Source: Burkholderia ubonensis (GTDB taxonomy: Bacteria; Pseudomonadota; Gammaproteobacteria; Burkholderiales; Burkholderiaceae). Taken from it: 64,000 bases of DNA. Every line of letters begins with the position of its first letter. Position 1 is the stretch's first letter. Shown here piece by piece: positions 16,760-24,970 of this stretch. The notes under the pieces are model-generated. The model saw only the letters and a list, made by a program, of their open reading frames with translations, had not been told where the DNA came from and ran no database searches. The translations under genes and the position numbers were made by a program. Location of the stretch: the NCBI RefSeq assembly GCF_902833085.1, contig NZ_CADFEB010000011.1, positions 62,001-126,000 of the forward strand, read 5' to 3'.

Positions 16760-17812
16760 ATGGACACGTTCCGCTTCGCGCGCTGGCTCGACGGCCGGCG
16801 CCGCCCGCCCGTGCCGCCGCCCGCGCCGCGCGCGGCGGACGGGCTCGCCGCGCAGCTTTGCGACGAATGCGAGGCGATGGCGCGCTTCGCGCTGCATCAC
16901 GGGCTGCCCGTCGAGCCGGACACCGTCGCGCAGCTCGCGACACTGATCGGGGACGGCCGCGCGCCGGCCGACGCGCCGCTCGCCCCCGCGCAGCAGCGCC
17001 TGCTCGCGACGCTCCACCGCAAGCTCGCCGCGCTCGTCGCGCCCGCCACGCCGCAGGCCGTCACGCTGCTCGACCTGCATCGCCGCAACGCGCACCCGCT
17101 CGCATGGCTCGGCCCGGTGCCGCTGATCCGGCTGCTGACCTTCTCCGCGCTCGGCTTCCTGTTCGCGGTGATCGCGACGAGCCTGTCGCCGCACGTGTCG
17201 AGCGAGAACATCGACCGCGGCTTCCTGCAGTCGGACGGCACGCTGCTGCTGTGGAACACGCTGTTCCTGCTGTGCTGCGCGGGGCTCGGCGCGTCGTTCG
17301 CGACGCTGTTTCAGGCGCACCGCTACGTCGCCGCGTCGACCTACGACCCGAAGTACGACGCGTCGTACGGCGCGCGGCTGATCCTCGGCGTGATCGCCGG
17401 GCTGATCCTCGTCGAGATGCTGCCGGCCCAGCTGTTCGCGCAGGGCAGCATGCACAGCTTCGGCCGGCCCGCGCTCGCGATGCTCGGCGGCTTCTCCGCG
17501 ACGGCCGTGCACCGCGTGCTGCAGCGGCTCGTCGACACGCTCGATACCCTCGTGCAGGGCGACCGCTCGGCCGACGTCGACGCGACGCTCGCCGCCACCC
17601 GCGCCCGCGCCGCCGGCGAGCGCGCGCACTGGCAAGGCGAGCTCGCGGCGAGCCTGCTCGACCTGCAGCAGTCGCTCGACACGTCCGCGTCCGCCGACGC
17701 GATCCGCGCGCGCCTTGCCGCGTTCACGCGCGCGATGCTCGCCGCCGATCCGTCGCTCGCGCAGCGCGGCGCACCGCTTTCCCCCACGCAGCCCAACGAC
17801 CGTCAGGAGTAG
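16760..17812 (+). CDS. Multi-spanning membrane protein of unknown function
   Basis: 350 aa from the ATG at 16760. The N-terminal ~115 residues are soluble (proline-rich PPVPPPAPR, then a helical cap region). About four membrane segments follow (IRLLTFSALGFLFAVIA, LLLWNTLFLLCCAGLGASFA, LILGVIAGLILVEML, LAMLGGFSATAVHRVL), and the ~100-residue C-terminal helical tail is soluble. Lies 1 nt after the small gene at 16438 and 4 nt before the DUF4239 gene, so the three form one operon. Not recognised beyond this. Confidence 0.75.
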   Translation: MDTFRFARWLDGRRRPPVPPPAPRAADGLAAQLCDECEAMARFALHHGLPVEPDTVAQLATLIGDGRAPADAPLAPAQQRLLATLHRKLAALVAPATPQAVTLLDLHRRNAHPLAWLGPVPLIRLLTFSALGFLFAVIATSLSPHVSSENIDRGFLQSDGTLLLWNTLFLLCCAGLGASFATLFQAHRYVAASTYDPKYDASYGARLILGVIAGLILVEMLPAQLFAQGSMHSFGRPALAMLGGFSATAVHRVLQRLVDTLDTLVQGDRSADVDATLAATRARAAGERAHWQGELAASLLDLQQSLDTSASADAIRARLAAFTRAMLAADPSLAQRGAPLSPTQPNDRQE

Positions 17813-17816
17813 CGCC

Positions 17817-18689
17817 ATGCTGTTTCTCTACAACATTCCCGCCGCCGCGATGGGCGCCCTGATCGTGGCCACGGTGCTCGCGGCCGCGCTGCTCGGCTAT
17901 GCCGCGTCGCGGCGCGTCCTGCCCGTGCGGATCGACGCCGAACAGCGCGGCATGATCGTCGCGATGCTGTCGGCGGTCACGACGATCAACTCGCTGCTCG
18001 TCGCGTTCTCGGCCGTGTCGGTGTGGAGTTCGTATCAGGCCGCGACCGATACCGTCGCGGCCGAAGCCGCCTGCGCGACCGAGCTGTCGCGCGACCTCGC
18101 CGCGTTCCGCGTCGCCGGCACCGGTGCCGATGCCGCGCGCCGCTCGCTCGCCGACTACCTCGCGCGGGTCGTCGACGACGAGTGGCCGCAGATGCAGCAG
18201 CACGGCCGTGCCGACCCGCGCGCCGAAGCCGCGTTCGACCGGATGTTCGCGGCGATCAATCGCGTCACGCCGACCGACGAGCGCGAACGCGTGCTGCTCG
18301 GTCAGGCGATGGCGCGCGCGAACGAGATGGTCAAGTACCGGCAGGCCCGCCTGCAGAATCTCGAGTCCGCGATGCCGGGCACGCTCTGGGCCGTGATGCT
18401 GGTGTCGAGCAGCCTGTCGCTGCTGTTGCTGTATGCGCTGCCCGGCACGCGCTTCAATGTCGGTCTCGTGTCGATCTGGGCGGTCACGCTCGGGCTCGCG
18501 TTCTTTTTCGTGCTGGCGGTGGACCGGCCGTTCGCCGGCGAGGTGAGCGTGCGCGCCACGCCGATCCGGCACGCGCTCGACGGCCTGCGCGCCGCGCTGG
18601 CCGCCCCGGGGCGCGCGGCGCTCGACGCCGCGCCGGCCGGTCCGGGGCCGGCGGAGCAGGTCAGCCTGGCGGGATGCAGGCGGGCGTGA
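17817..18689 (+). CDS. DUF4239-type membrane protein
   Basis: 290 aa. There are two N-terminal membrane segments (about 3-28 and 44-66), a soluble region with the DEWPQMQQHGRA segment and a helical stretch, then two C-terminal segments (LWAVMLVSSSLSLLLLYAL, NVGLVSIWAVTLGLAFFFVLAV) ending VDRPFAGEVSV. This architecture matches DUF4239 (bestrophin-like) proteins. An AGGAG site precedes the ATG at 17817. Its 3' end overlaps the convergent LuxR-type gene by 29 nt. Confidence 0.82.
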   Translation: MLFLYNIPAAAMGALIVATVLAAALLGYAASRRVLPVRIDAEQRGMIVAMLSAVTTINSLLVAFSAVSVWSSYQAATDTVAAEAACATELSRDLAAFRVAGTGADAARRSLADYLARVVDDEWPQMQQHGRADPRAEAAFDRMFAAINRVTPTDERERVLLGQAMARANEMVKYRQARLQNLESAMPGTLWAVMLVSSSLSLLLLYALPGTRFNVGLVSIWAVTLGLAFFFVLAVDRPFAGEVSVRATPIRHALDGLRAALAAPGRAALDAAPAGPGPAEQVSLAGCRRA

Positions 18690-19347
18690 ACATATAGCCG
18701 GGGGACGGATCGGCCGGCACGTGACGCGACAGCCACAAGGCCGCCTCCGTCCGGTTGCTCACGCCGATCTGCCGGAACAGCGCATACAGGTGGTTCTTGA
18801 TCGTGCCCTCCGCGACGTTCAGCACGCGGCAGATCTGCTTGTTCGACTTGCCTTCGGCCAGCAGCCGCAGCACCTCGCGCTGCCTCGGCGTCAGCCGCTC
18901 GAACGCGCGCTCGTCGCCGGCCGGCGCGCCGGTCGCGCGCGCGTGCCCCGCCCCGCCTTCGCCCGCCGGCACGTAGATCGCGCCGGCCGCGACCCGGGCG
19001 AGCGCGTCCGCGAACTCGTCCGCGCTCGCGCGCCGGTCGATGATGCCGGCGGCGCCGGCCAGCAGCGCGTCGGCGATCGTCCGGCGGCACACGCCGCTGA
19101 CGACGCACAGCCACGGCGTCGCGCCGAACGTCTCGTGCAGCACGTTCGGCCAGATCGTGGGCGGTGCGTGGTCGTCGCATTCGATCGTGACTGCGCCGAC
19201 CGTGTCGGGCAGCAGCGCGTCGCGCAAGCGACGAACGTCCTCGGGGCGCTGGGCGGACCACACATGCCAGCTCATGTCGCGTTTACACATTACGTCTGCC
19301 ACACCCGCCACGAACAACGGCGGACTGTCGATCATCAGGACGTTCAT
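18661..19347 (-). CDS. NarL/LuxR-type response regulator with atypical receiver
   Basis: 228 aa. The C-terminal LuxR HTH is canonical (RLTPRQREVLRLLAEGKSNK, then EGTIKNHLYALFRQIGVSNR). The N-terminal receiver begins VLMIDSPPLF, but the phospho-acceptor strand is AVTIECDD (Asp58/Asp59), the usual Thr/Ser loop is VVSGVCR, and the conserved Lys near the end of the domain is replaced (GIIDRR). Phosphorylation may therefore be atypical or absent. No histidine kinase is adjacent. It faces the DUF2589 cluster across a 267-nt gap and is its most likely regulator. Confidence 0.88.
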   Translation of the reverse strand: MNVLMIDSPPLFVAGVADVMCKRDMSWHVWSAQRPEDVRRLRDALLPDTVGAVTIECDDHAPPTIWPNVLHETFGATPWLCVVSGVCRRTIADALLAGAAGIIDRRASADEFADALARVAAGAIYVPAGEGGAGHARATGAPAGDERAFERLTPRQREVLRLLAEGKSNKQICRVLNVAEGTIKNHLYALFRQIGVSNRTEAALWLSRHVPADPSPGYMFTPACIPPG

Positions 19348-19614
19348 TTGCGCGGTTTCCTCGAAAGCGGGATTTAGGTTTTTTTTACTTCCCTTCCGCC
19401 GGATTTTTACCGCTGTTTGTTTCGCCGTGCACTAGGCTCGTCGCTCCGGGAAGAATGTCCTAATTCGGCCCGGCTCCGACATTTCATTCTGTTACAACAG
19501 CCTTCCCCGGGCATCGAGCGTGACGACCGTCACCTTCTCCGAACGATTCCCATTGACTAACTTGATTAACGACAGCGAATGTCCGTTGTCTTCAACAGGC
19601 AGAGGAGTTTATTC
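19348..19614 (+). promoter_or_regulatory. Divergent regulatory gap before the DUF2589 cluster
   Basis: A 267-nt non-coding gap, more AT-rich than its surroundings. It contains the symmetrical CTGTT-AC-AACAG at 19489-19500, a plausible dimer site for the divergent LuxR-type protein, and TTGACT at 19553-19558 as a possible -35 element. No clear -10 box was found. An AGAGGAG site at 19601-19607 serves the gene at 19615. Confidence 0.4.
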
Positions 19615-20310
19615 ATGGACGCTAATTTCATTGGTTCGGTGATTAACGCTTTACCGATGGACCAAATGATCGCCGGACCATTAAAGGCGATGATCAGCGC
19701 GCAGACGCAAGCGGCGAAGAGTTATGCGGATTTCCTGATGCAGGTCTGCATCCAGGGCGGCAAGGCGGTGGCCGTGCAGTTCGACTACGACGAAACGCTC
19801 GTCGACGAAAGCGGCGTATCGAAGGGCGTCGTGCAGAAGACCATGCGCATCCCGCTGCTCGCCGCGATCGTCCACCCGATCATCGCGATCGAGGAAGGCA
19901 CGATCGACTTCGAGATGGAGATCACGCAGTCGGAGAAGGCGTCGTCGTCGACCGAGGCCGGCGGCGAGTTCAAGGCCAAGATCGGCTGGGGCCCCGTCAG
20001 CGTCAACCTGTCCGGCCGCGTTTCGCACAAGTCGGAGCAGACGCGCAGCACCGACACGCGCGCGAAATACTCGATCCACACGCAGATCAAGCGCCAGCAG
20101 CCGCCCGAAGCGCTGATGCGCGTGATCGACTTCCTGACCGACGCGGCGACCAAGCCGGTCGTCGCCGCGGACAAGGCGAAGGACGTGAAGCCGCTGCCCG
20201 CGACGCCGACCGACGGCAAGCTGATCGGCGAGACGTCAGGCGCGGGCGCGTCGGGCGACGGCGCAGCGGCGGCGGGCACGCCGCCCGCGCAGGCCGGCGA
20301 GCACGCGTAA
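19615..20310 (+). CDS. DUF2589 family protein
   Basis: 231 aa, no signal peptide. The DUF2589 domain covers about residues 10-185: an N-terminal helix (MIAGPLKAMISAQTQAAKSY), a beta-rich middle with MRIPLLAAIVHPIIAIEEGT and IDFEMEITQSE, and the terminal IHTQIKRQQPPEALMRVIDF. The tail is low-complexity (Ala/Gly/Pro). The same terminal motif (PPEALMRVIDF versus PPEAIMRVIDE) is in the next gene, so the two are paralogues. DUF2589 has no known function. First gene of the cluster, 18 nt before the paralogue. Confidence 0.85.
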   Translation: MDANFIGSVINALPMDQMIAGPLKAMISAQTQAAKSYADFLMQVCIQGGKAVAVQFDYDETLVDESGVSKGVVQKTMRIPLLAAIVHPIIAIEEGTIDFEMEITQSEKASSSTEAGGEFKAKIGWGPVSVNLSGRVSHKSEQTRSTDTRAKYSIHTQIKRQQPPEALMRVIDFLTDAATKPVVAADKAKDVKPLPATPTDGKLIGETSGAGASGDGAAAAGTPPAQAGEHA

Positions 20311-20328
20311 GCGCGCCCGGGTCCGGCC

Positions 20329-21234
20329 ATGTTCAGGCTCTTCAAACGGCGGCGCGACGCGGCCGCGCGCGATGACAGGCCGGCCGCCGACGCGGCGGCG
20401 GGCGGGCCGTCCGACGCCGGCGAGCCGCCGGCGCCACCGGCGAGCGGCGCCCTGGGCGGGCAGCCGGGCGCGATGGGCGCGCCGTTCGCGGCGCCGGAGG
20501 CCGCGCCCGCCGTCGGCGCGTCGTCGTCCGGCGCGGCCTCCGGTACGTTGCCCGACGCGGCACCGGGGACGTCCGCCGGTCCGGCATCCGGCGCGTCGGA
20601 CGGCCACGCGTCCGCCCCGCCGCCCGACGCGCCGCCGCCCGCGCCGCCCGCGCCGCCCGCGCCCCCTGCCGGCTCGCCGCCCGGCGCACCGGCCGACGCC
20701 GACCGCCCGCCGCCGCGCGGCCTCGCGCTCGACGAGATCGCGCGCGGCATGCAGCACGCCGCGGCAGCCGCGAATCAGCTGCTCGCGCATCAGTACACGG
20801 CCGTGCTCGACCAGTTCTTCGACCTGCGCGACGACGGCCTGCTCGCGCCGCGCGAAGTCCAGGTCGCGCTCGACGCCGAGCACACGATGCCGGTGCCGCT
20901 CGTCGCGCTCGCGACGCCGCGCGGCCTCGCGCTCGAGCGGATGGTCGTGCACCTGACGGTGCGCGGCGATTTCACCGAGGCGCATCCGGCCGGCGCGTTC
21001 GCCGGCGACGACCAGCGCGGGCGCTTCTACGTGACGCTCGCGCCGCGCTCGGCGAACAAGGATGCGCAAGGCAACGCGGGGCACCGCGACACCGAGCACA
21101 TCGACATCGAAATGCAGTTCGCGGCGCTCGCGCCGCCCGAAGCGATCATGCGCGTGATCGACGAATACACGCATCGCCTGGTGCCGCGCGCACGGCACGG
21201 CAACGAGGAGCACCACGATGGCGAACCAGCCTGA
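20329..21234 (+). CDS. DUF2589 paralogue with long disordered Pro/Ala region
   Basis: 301 aa. Residues 1-8 are basic (MFRLFKRRR); residues about 15-130 are an extreme Ala/Pro/Gly/Ser region (for example PPPDAPPPAPPAPPAPPAG) that is likely disordered. The C-terminal half is a DUF2589-type domain: GLALDEIARGMQHAAAAANQ, then MPVPLVALATPRGLALERMV and HIDIEMQFAALAPPEAIMRV. Paralogue of the preceding protein. Its stop overlaps the lysozyme start by 17 nt, indicating cotranslation. Confidence 0.8.
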   Translation: MFRLFKRRRDAAARDDRPAADAAAGGPSDAGEPPAPPASGALGGQPGAMGAPFAAPEAAPAVGASSSGAASGTLPDAAPGTSAGPASGASDGHASAPPPDAPPPAPPAPPAPPAGSPPGAPADADRPPPRGLALDEIARGMQHAAAAANQLLAHQYTAVLDQFFDLRDDGLLAPREVQVALDAEHTMPVPLVALATPRGLALERMVVHLTVRGDFTEAHPAGAFAGDDQRGRFYVTLAPRSANKDAQGNAGHRDTEHIDIEMQFAALAPPEAIMRVIDEYTHRLVPRARHGNEEHHDGEPA

Positions 21235-21664
21235 ACGCACCGGCACGCAAGGCATCGAGCTGATCAAGCATTTCGAGGGCCTGCGGCTCGCGCGGTATCT
21301 CGATGCGGTCGGCAAGCCGACCATCGGCTACGGCCACCTGATCCTGCCGCACGAGCGCTTCACCCGCCCGCTCACGCCGGCCGAGGCCGACGCGCTGCTG
21401 CGGCAGGACCTGCGCAGCGCCGAGCTGGGCCTGCGCAAGCTGCTGCGCGTGCCGGTCACGCAGCAGCAGTTCGATGCGCTGATGTCGTTCGTCTTCAACC
21501 TCGGCTCGGGCCGCCTGCGCTCGTCGACGCTGCTGCGCTACCTGAACGCCGGCGCGCCGGCCCGCGCGGCCGACCAGTTCCTGGTCTGGAACAAGGCGGG
21601 CGGGCGGCCGCTCGCGGGCCTCACGCTGCGCCGCCGGGCCGAACGCGCGCTGTTCCTGTCGTGA
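21218..21664 (+). CDS. GH24 lysozyme (phage-type endolysin fold)
   Basis: 148 aa. The GH24 catalytic triad Glu-8-Asp-5-Thr is intact: Glu20 in KHFEGLRL, Asp29 in YLDAVGKPT and Thr35 before IGYGH. FNLGSGRLRSSTLLRYLNAG and FLVWNKAGGRPLAGLTLRR are also family segments. It cleaves the MurNAc-GlcNAc bond of peptidoglycan. There is no signal peptide or SAR helix, and no holin, spanin or other phage gene nearby; it overlaps a DUF2589 gene. So this looks like a domesticated lysozyme within a cellular cluster. Export route unknown. Confidence 0.9.
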   Translation: MANQPERTGTQGIELIKHFEGLRLARYLDAVGKPTIGYGHLILPHERFTRPLTPAEADALLRQDLRSAELGLRKLLRVPVTQQQFDALMSFVFNLGSGRLRSSTLLRYLNAGAPARAADQFLVWNKAGGRPLAGLTLRRRAERALFLS

Positions 21665-21814
21665 ACGGCACAGGCGGCGCGCAACGATCGTCACGGGTCG
21701 CCGACCGTGCCGTTCGCGCCATTCACCGCGCCGCGCGCCGCACCTAAGCTGAAGCCGTCGCCTTACGAAACCGCATCCCCGCACATCAACGATTCGTCAC
21801 CACAGGAGCCCAGC

Positions 21815-22942
21815 ATGAACGTCACTCCCCGGCCCGGCCGCCCGGCGCCGCCCCGCTTCGCCCTCCCGCGCCTGCCCCGCGCCGCGCGCGCCGCCGTTGC
21901 CGCGGCCGCGCTCGTCGCCGGGGCGGTCGCGGCAGTCGCGCCGCAAGCCGCCTGCGCGGCCGGCGCGGCGCCGCTGCCCGCTTACGCCGCCGACCTGACG
22001 CGCACGTCGGTGTCCGGCCTGTCGTCCGGCGGCTTCATGGCGGCGCAGTTCGACGTCGCGTATTCGAGCCGGCTGATCGGCGCGGGCATCGTCGCCGGCG
22101 GGCCGTTCTACTGCGCGGGCGTGAACGAGCTGATCGAGCCGGCGATCGCCGCGATGACGCTGTGCATGCAGCCGGTCGGCCCGGCGCCGTCCGCGAACGA
22201 CGCGTGGCGCAACGCGCGGACGTTCGCGCAGCGCGGCGAGATCGACGATCCGGCGAACCTGCGCCGCCAGCGCATCTACGTGTTCAGCGGCGCGAAGGAC
22301 ACGGTCGTGCGGACACCCGTCGTCGACCAGACCGTGCGCTTCTACGAGCTCGCGCAGGTGAGCGCCGCGAACCTCCAGTACCGGCGCCATCCGGACGCCG
22401 GCCACGCGTTCGTCACGAGCCGCCCCGGCGATGCCGCGTGCAGCGCGAACGCGAGCCCGTACATCGACAATTGCGGCTTCGAGCAGGCGCACGACATCGT
22501 CCGCTGGATCTACGCGACGCCCGACAAGCCGCTCAACCCGCCCGCCGCGCAGGCCGGCGGCAGGCTGCTCGCGTTCGACCAGCGCGCGTTCGACCCGCAG
22601 CGGCGCGCGTCGCTCGACGACACCGGCTACGCGTATGTCCCGGCAGCGTGCGAGCGCGAGACGTGCGCGGTGCACGTCGTGTTCCACGGCTGCGTGCAGA
22701 ACGTCGCGACGGTCGGCGAGCGGATGATCCGCGGCACCGGCTACAACGAGATCGCCGACACGAACCGGCTGATCGTGCTCTATCCGCAGGTCGCGAAGTC
22801 GGCGGCGAACCCGCTCGGCTGCTGGGACTTCTGGGGCTATACGAGCGCCGAGCCGACCCGGCCCGGCTTCTATCGCCGCGACGCGCCGCAGATGGCCGCC
22901 GTGATGCAGATGGTGCAGCGCCTCGGCGCCGCGCGCCCGTGA
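21815..22942 (+). CDS. Secreted polyhydroxyalkanoate depolymerase, type 2 catalytic domain
   Basis: 375 aa with a long signal sequence (basic N-terminus, hydrophobic AVAAAALVAGAVAAVAP, AACAAG near residue 50). The lipase box GLSSG (Ser70) lies near the start of the mature protein. Asp in FSGAKDTVV, His in DAGHAF and the oxyanion-hole HGCVQN come after it, which is the type 2 order. It hydrolyses extracellular short-chain-length PHA. No substrate-binding or linker domain follows. The ATG at 21815 has a CAGGAG site. It lies in the same direction as the lysozyme and phasin-like genes. Confidence 0.88.
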   Translation: MNVTPRPGRPAPPRFALPRLPRAARAAVAAAALVAGAVAAVAPQAACAAGAAPLPAYAADLTRTSVSGLSSGGFMAAQFDVAYSSRLIGAGIVAGGPFYCAGVNELIEPAIAAMTLCMQPVGPAPSANDAWRNARTFAQRGEIDDPANLRRQRIYVFSGAKDTVVRTPVVDQTVRFYELAQVSAANLQYRRHPDAGHAFVTSRPGDAACSANASPYIDNCGFEQAHDIVRWIYATPDKPLNPPAAQAGGRLLAFDQRAFDPQRRASLDDTGYAYVPAACERETCAVHVVFHGCVQNVATVGERMIRGTGYNEIADTNRLIVLYPQVAKSAANPLGCWDFWGYTSAEPTRPGFYRRDAPQMAAVMQMVQRLGAARP

Positions 22943-23007
22943 GCCGCATGCCGTCACGGCCCGCCGCTTCCACCAACCTCGCACGATTCACACGACAAGG
23001 ACCCGTC

Positions 23008-23550
23008 ATGTTTTCTTCGCTGATTGCCCAATGGGAAAGCGCGAACCTCGGCGCGCTCGAGCTGTTCGGCAAGGTCGTCGCGCAGACGACCGGCGCCGGC
23101 AGCGCACCCCGCGGCCCCGCGTGGCGCGCGTTCGCGCACACCGCGCTGCTGACCGGACATCACTATCTCGACGCCTGCCAGGCCGCCACCAACACGCTGT
23201 GGCGCGACCACATCGAGCGCGTCGGGCTAAAGCAATCCGCCGCCGCGGTCAAGGAGCTGGCCGCGCTGAACGCCGACCTCGCGACGCGTTTCATGCAGAG
23301 CCACCTGCAGCACGCGGGCGCGCTCGCCGACGCCGCCGCGCAATGCGTCGACGATCTCGGCCGCACGCGCGGCCCCGGCGACGCCGCGATGGCGCTCGGG
23401 CGCTTCGCCGGCGACCTGCACGCGCAGACCCGCGCGCACGCGCTGCACGTGTCGTCGCTGACCGCGGGCATCGCGCCGGCCCTCGCGCAATGGGCCGACC
23501 GCAACCTGCGCGACGACCCCGACGCGGGCGCGACGGAGCAAACGTCATGA
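23008..23550 (+). CDS. Helical phasin-like protein, hypothetical
   Basis: 180 aa from the ATG at 23008 (ACAAGGA site upstream). No signal peptide; predicted almost wholly alpha-helical and amphipathic, with the N-terminal FSSLIAQWESANLGALELFG and repeated Ala/His-rich helices. Size and composition recall phasins (PHA-granule proteins), and the preceding gene is a PHA depolymerase, but no phasin signature can be confirmed. Its stop overlaps the start of the next gene (ATGA). Phasin-like is a guess. Confidence 0.6.
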   Translation: MFSSLIAQWESANLGALELFGKVVAQTTGAGSAPRGPAWRAFAHTALLTGHHYLDACQAATNTLWRDHIERVGLKQSAAAVKELAALNADLATRFMQSHLQHAGALADAAAQCVDDLGRTRGPGDAAMALGRFAGDLHAQTRAHALHVSSLTAGIAPALAQWADRNLRDDPDAGATEQTS

Positions 23551-24167
23551 ACATCCGGCTCCGGTTCGTCAACCGCTCGAACGATTGCGGCAACAGCGAG
23601 GTGGTGCTGTTCCAGCGCGACGTGATGCCCGACTTCAACGAACTCGCGATCGCGTGGAAGGTGATCCGCTATTGCGGGCGCGACTGCGTCCATCCGTTCG
23701 AATACGCGACCGACATCGAGGTCGCGCTCGGCGACGAGCACGGCAACTTCTCGCCGCGCGTCGCCGCGCCGGCGGGCGCGCGCTTCGCGATCGACCCGCT
23801 GCCGAGCGGCCGCGGACGGCTCGCGCCGGACACGGCGGACGCCGCGGGCGGCGACGTCGAAGTCGTGAACCGCCTGACGCGCGGCGCGGTGAACGTCAAC
23901 GCGTTCTGCGCGGGCCGGCTGATCGCCGCGAAGCACGCGGTCGCGCCGGGCCAGAAGGCCGTGTTCCGCTTCACGCCCGCGCTGTGGATCGCCGTCGCGT
24001 CGCAGGTGCAGGAAAGCCACGCGCTGAACGCCGCGGTGCTGTCGAGCGCCAACACGCTGCTGCCGCTCGCGGGCGTCGCCGCCGCGGACATCGTGATGAC
24101 GGGCGGCGGCACCGGCGCCGATGCCCAGCCGTTCGGCTTTGCGCTCGAGCAGGTCGAGCAGCGGTAG
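23547..24167 (+). CDS. Tandem paralogue 1 of an unrecognised beta-rich family
   Basis: 206 aa, no signal peptide, coupled by ATGA overlap to the phasin-like gene. It shares with the next two genes the N-terminal block (FVNRSNDCGNSEVVLFQRDV, then FNELAIAWKVIRYCGRD), the central PGQKAVFRFTPALWIAVASQ and the C-terminal ADIVMTGGG. It is the most diverged of the three copies and has extra cysteines (CGRDC). The alternating hydrophobic pattern suggests a beta-sandwich. Function unknown. Confidence 0.75.
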   Translation: MNIRLRFVNRSNDCGNSEVVLFQRDVMPDFNELAIAWKVIRYCGRDCVHPFEYATDIEVALGDEHGNFSPRVAAPAGARFAIDPLPSGRGRLAPDTADAAGGDVEVVNRLTRGAVNVNAFCAGRLIAAKHAVAPGQKAVFRFTPALWIAVASQVQESHALNAAVLSSANTLLPLAGVAAADIVMTGGGTGADAQPFGFALEQVEQR

Positions 24168-24287
24168 CGTCCGGCGCGTTTTTTCTTCGATCTTTTTTTC
24201 CTGGTTTGACGATCTGGCTTCATGGCCAGGCCGGTGGGAAGGTGCGCGGCAAACCGATTGCCGTCTTTCAACTCAAGGAGCAACGAC

Positions 24288-24905
24288 GTGGATATTCAAC
24301 TGAACCTGATCAACCGCTCGAACGATGCGAACAATTCGAGCATCGTGATTTTCCAGAAGAACGTCGCGACCGATTTCGACGAGCTCGCGATCGCGTGGAA
24401 GGTGATCCGCAACTGCGGACAGGGCGACAACCATCCGTTCAAGTTCCCGATGACGATGAGCGTGAGCGCGAGCGACGCCTACGGCAACCACATGCCGCAG
24501 CAGAGCGCGACCAACGGCCAGGTGTTCCAGGTCGTGCGCTCCACCTCGGGCGACGTGCTGCAGCTCGGCGGCGACCCGGGCGCGAGCAGCGAGGTGCAGG
24601 TCCGCAACGACCTGCCGGCGGGCGCGGTGAACGCGACGATCTACAAGGACGGCAGCGCGCTCGCGCGCAAGACGTCGATCGCGCCGGGCCAGAAGGCGGT
24701 GTTCCAGTTCAAGCCGACGCTGTGGATCGGCGTCGCGTCGCAGATCGAGCAAGGCGCGCTGATGAACTCGGCGGTGATCTCCGACATCAACACGGAACTG
24801 TCGCTGCTCGGCATCGCGAGCGCCGACATCGTGATGACCGGCGGCGGCCCGGGCCCGCGCTCGCAGCCGTTCACGTTCATCCTCGAAAACGTCGTGATGG
24901 CGTAA
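24288..24905 (+). CDS. Tandem paralogue 2 of an unrecognised beta-rich family
   Basis: 205 aa from a GTG at 24288 with AAGGAG 7 nt upstream; the protein begins MDIQLNLINRSNDANNSS, aligned with MDIKLNFVNLSNDVNNSQ of the next copy. Shared motifs: DFDELAIAWKVIRNCGQGDN, PGQKAVFQFKPTLWIGVASQ, SDINTELSLLGI and SADIVMTGGG. About 70 percent identical by eye to the third copy. The 120 nt before it is T-rich, so it may also have its own promoter. No signal peptide; function unknown. Confidence 0.8.
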   Translation: MDIQLNLINRSNDANNSSIVIFQKNVATDFDELAIAWKVIRNCGQGDNHPFKFPMTMSVSASDAYGNHMPQQSATNGQVFQVVRSTSGDVLQLGGDPGASSEVQVRNDLPAGAVNATIYKDGSALARKTSIAPGQKAVFQFKPTLWIGVASQIEQGALMNSAVISDINTELSLLGIASADIVMTGGGPGPRSQPFTFILENVVMA

Positions 24906-24917
24906 CACCCGACGCGC

Positions 24918-24936
24918 GCCGGCGGGCTCCGCCGGC
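24918..24936 (+). other. GC-rich hairpin between paralogues 2 and 3
   Basis: GCCGGCGG-GCT-CCGCCGGC forms a perfect 8-bp stem 12 nt after the stop of paralogue 2, followed by CGCTTTCATT. It could attenuate transcription or protect the upstream mRNA 3' end. There is no strong T run. Confidence 0.45.
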
Positions 24937-24970
24937 CGCTTTCATTCAGGCATCCGAATCAAGGTGACTC

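Noticed and set aside
21218..21664. The lysozyme as evidence of a prophage
   Set aside because: No holin, terminase, capsid, tail or integrase gene, and no attachment-site repeats were seen nearby; the flanks are cellular genes.
24168..24287. T-rich stretch after paralogue 1 as a rho-independent terminator
   Set aside because: Two T runs are present but no stable hairpin precedes either one.
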